Below, one piece after another: positions 32,455 to 32,461 of a DNA stretch of 32,461 nt. Position 1 is the first letter of the stretch; each line of letters starts with the position of its first letter. This DNA is from Anaerolineae bacterium (GTDB lineage Bacteria; Chloroflexota; Anaerolineae; DRVO01). A program made the translations under genes and the position numbers. The stretch is taken from the NCBI GenBank assembly GCA_012719195.1, contig JAAYAV010000176.1, positions 1 to 32,461 on the forward strand, read 5' to 3'. The notes below the pieces were generated by a model. The model ran no database searches, was not told the DNA's origin, and was given only the letters and a program-made list of their open reading frames with translations.

Positions 32455-32461
32455 ATGATCG
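32455..32461 (+). CDS. Start of the next gene, probably a MalG-type permease (cut by window end)
   Basis: An ATG at 32455 follows GGAAGGGTGAG. An in-frame GTG at 32431 overlaps the permease stop as GTGA and is an alternative start. Only a few codons are visible, so the product is guessed from the usual MalF-MalG order. Confidence 0.35.

Overview
The window is about 32 kb of GC-rich (roughly 63-67% by eye), densely coded bacterial chromosome. Best guess for the source is a Chloroflexota (Anaerolineae-like) bacterium. The reasons are a secreted protein ending in the short 'LYLPMVV' tail I associate with that phylum, a topoisomerase I with an extra N-terminal zinc ribbon, many URO-D-like, DapA-like and epimerase genes of the kind seen in carbohydrate clusters there, and a sugar ABC permease beside two-component proteins. 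This placement is inference: there is no rRNA in the window. I see no CRISPR array, tRNA, insertion sequence or phage gene.

Layout. 1-4417 (+): an ABC-2 export operon of two separate ATPases (one with a degenerate H-loop), one membrane subunit and a lipoprotein HlyD-type adaptor, closed by a perfect 14-bp terminator hairpin. 4558-5625 (+): a lone URO-D superfamily gene, then a terminator shared with the convergent leftward block. 5722-13476 (-): housekeeping genes, in transcription order an HhH/coiled-coil membrane protein, ffh, rpsP, khpA, dprA, a mannose-1-phosphate guanylyltransferase and topA. 13602-15500 (-): a secreted metzincin-like protease.

15711-19059 (+): four-carbon-acid kinase, PdxA-type dehydrogenase and a second URO-D-like gene, probably a tetronate (threonate/erythronate) catabolic operon. 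19273-23529 (+): a group 1 [NiFe] uptake hydrogenase operon (small subunit, large subunit, cytochrome b, maturation protease) with a consensus -10 upstream. 23480-25517 (-): an ARMT1-like DUF89 phosphatase and a slipin. 25689-27825 (-): a DapA-like aldolase/lyase and an SDR epimerase. 28000-30138 (+) and 30119-31297 (-): a hybrid histidine kinase and an HTH/ATPase-like/receiver protein whose 3' ends overlap. 31508-32434 (+): a MalF-type sugar permease, with the next gene cut by the window end.

The most notable observation is in the hydrogenase small subunit. The second Cys of the proximal Fe-S cluster motif is Asp (Cys62-Thr-Gly-Asp65), while the other three proximal Cys are present and both extra Cys of the O2-tolerant 6-Cys type are absent. 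This predicts a 3Cys-1Asp proximal cluster, as known from actinobacterial-type (group 1h) enzymes, here inside a protein that otherwise looks like the membrane-bound Hya type with Tat signal, C-terminal anchor and cytochrome b partner. Other points are a probable CTG start for dprA, an HhH protein with topology opposite to ComEA, an extended -10 motif (TGCTAnnnT) found before several genes, and an 11-bp-periodic repeat upstream of the sugar permease.
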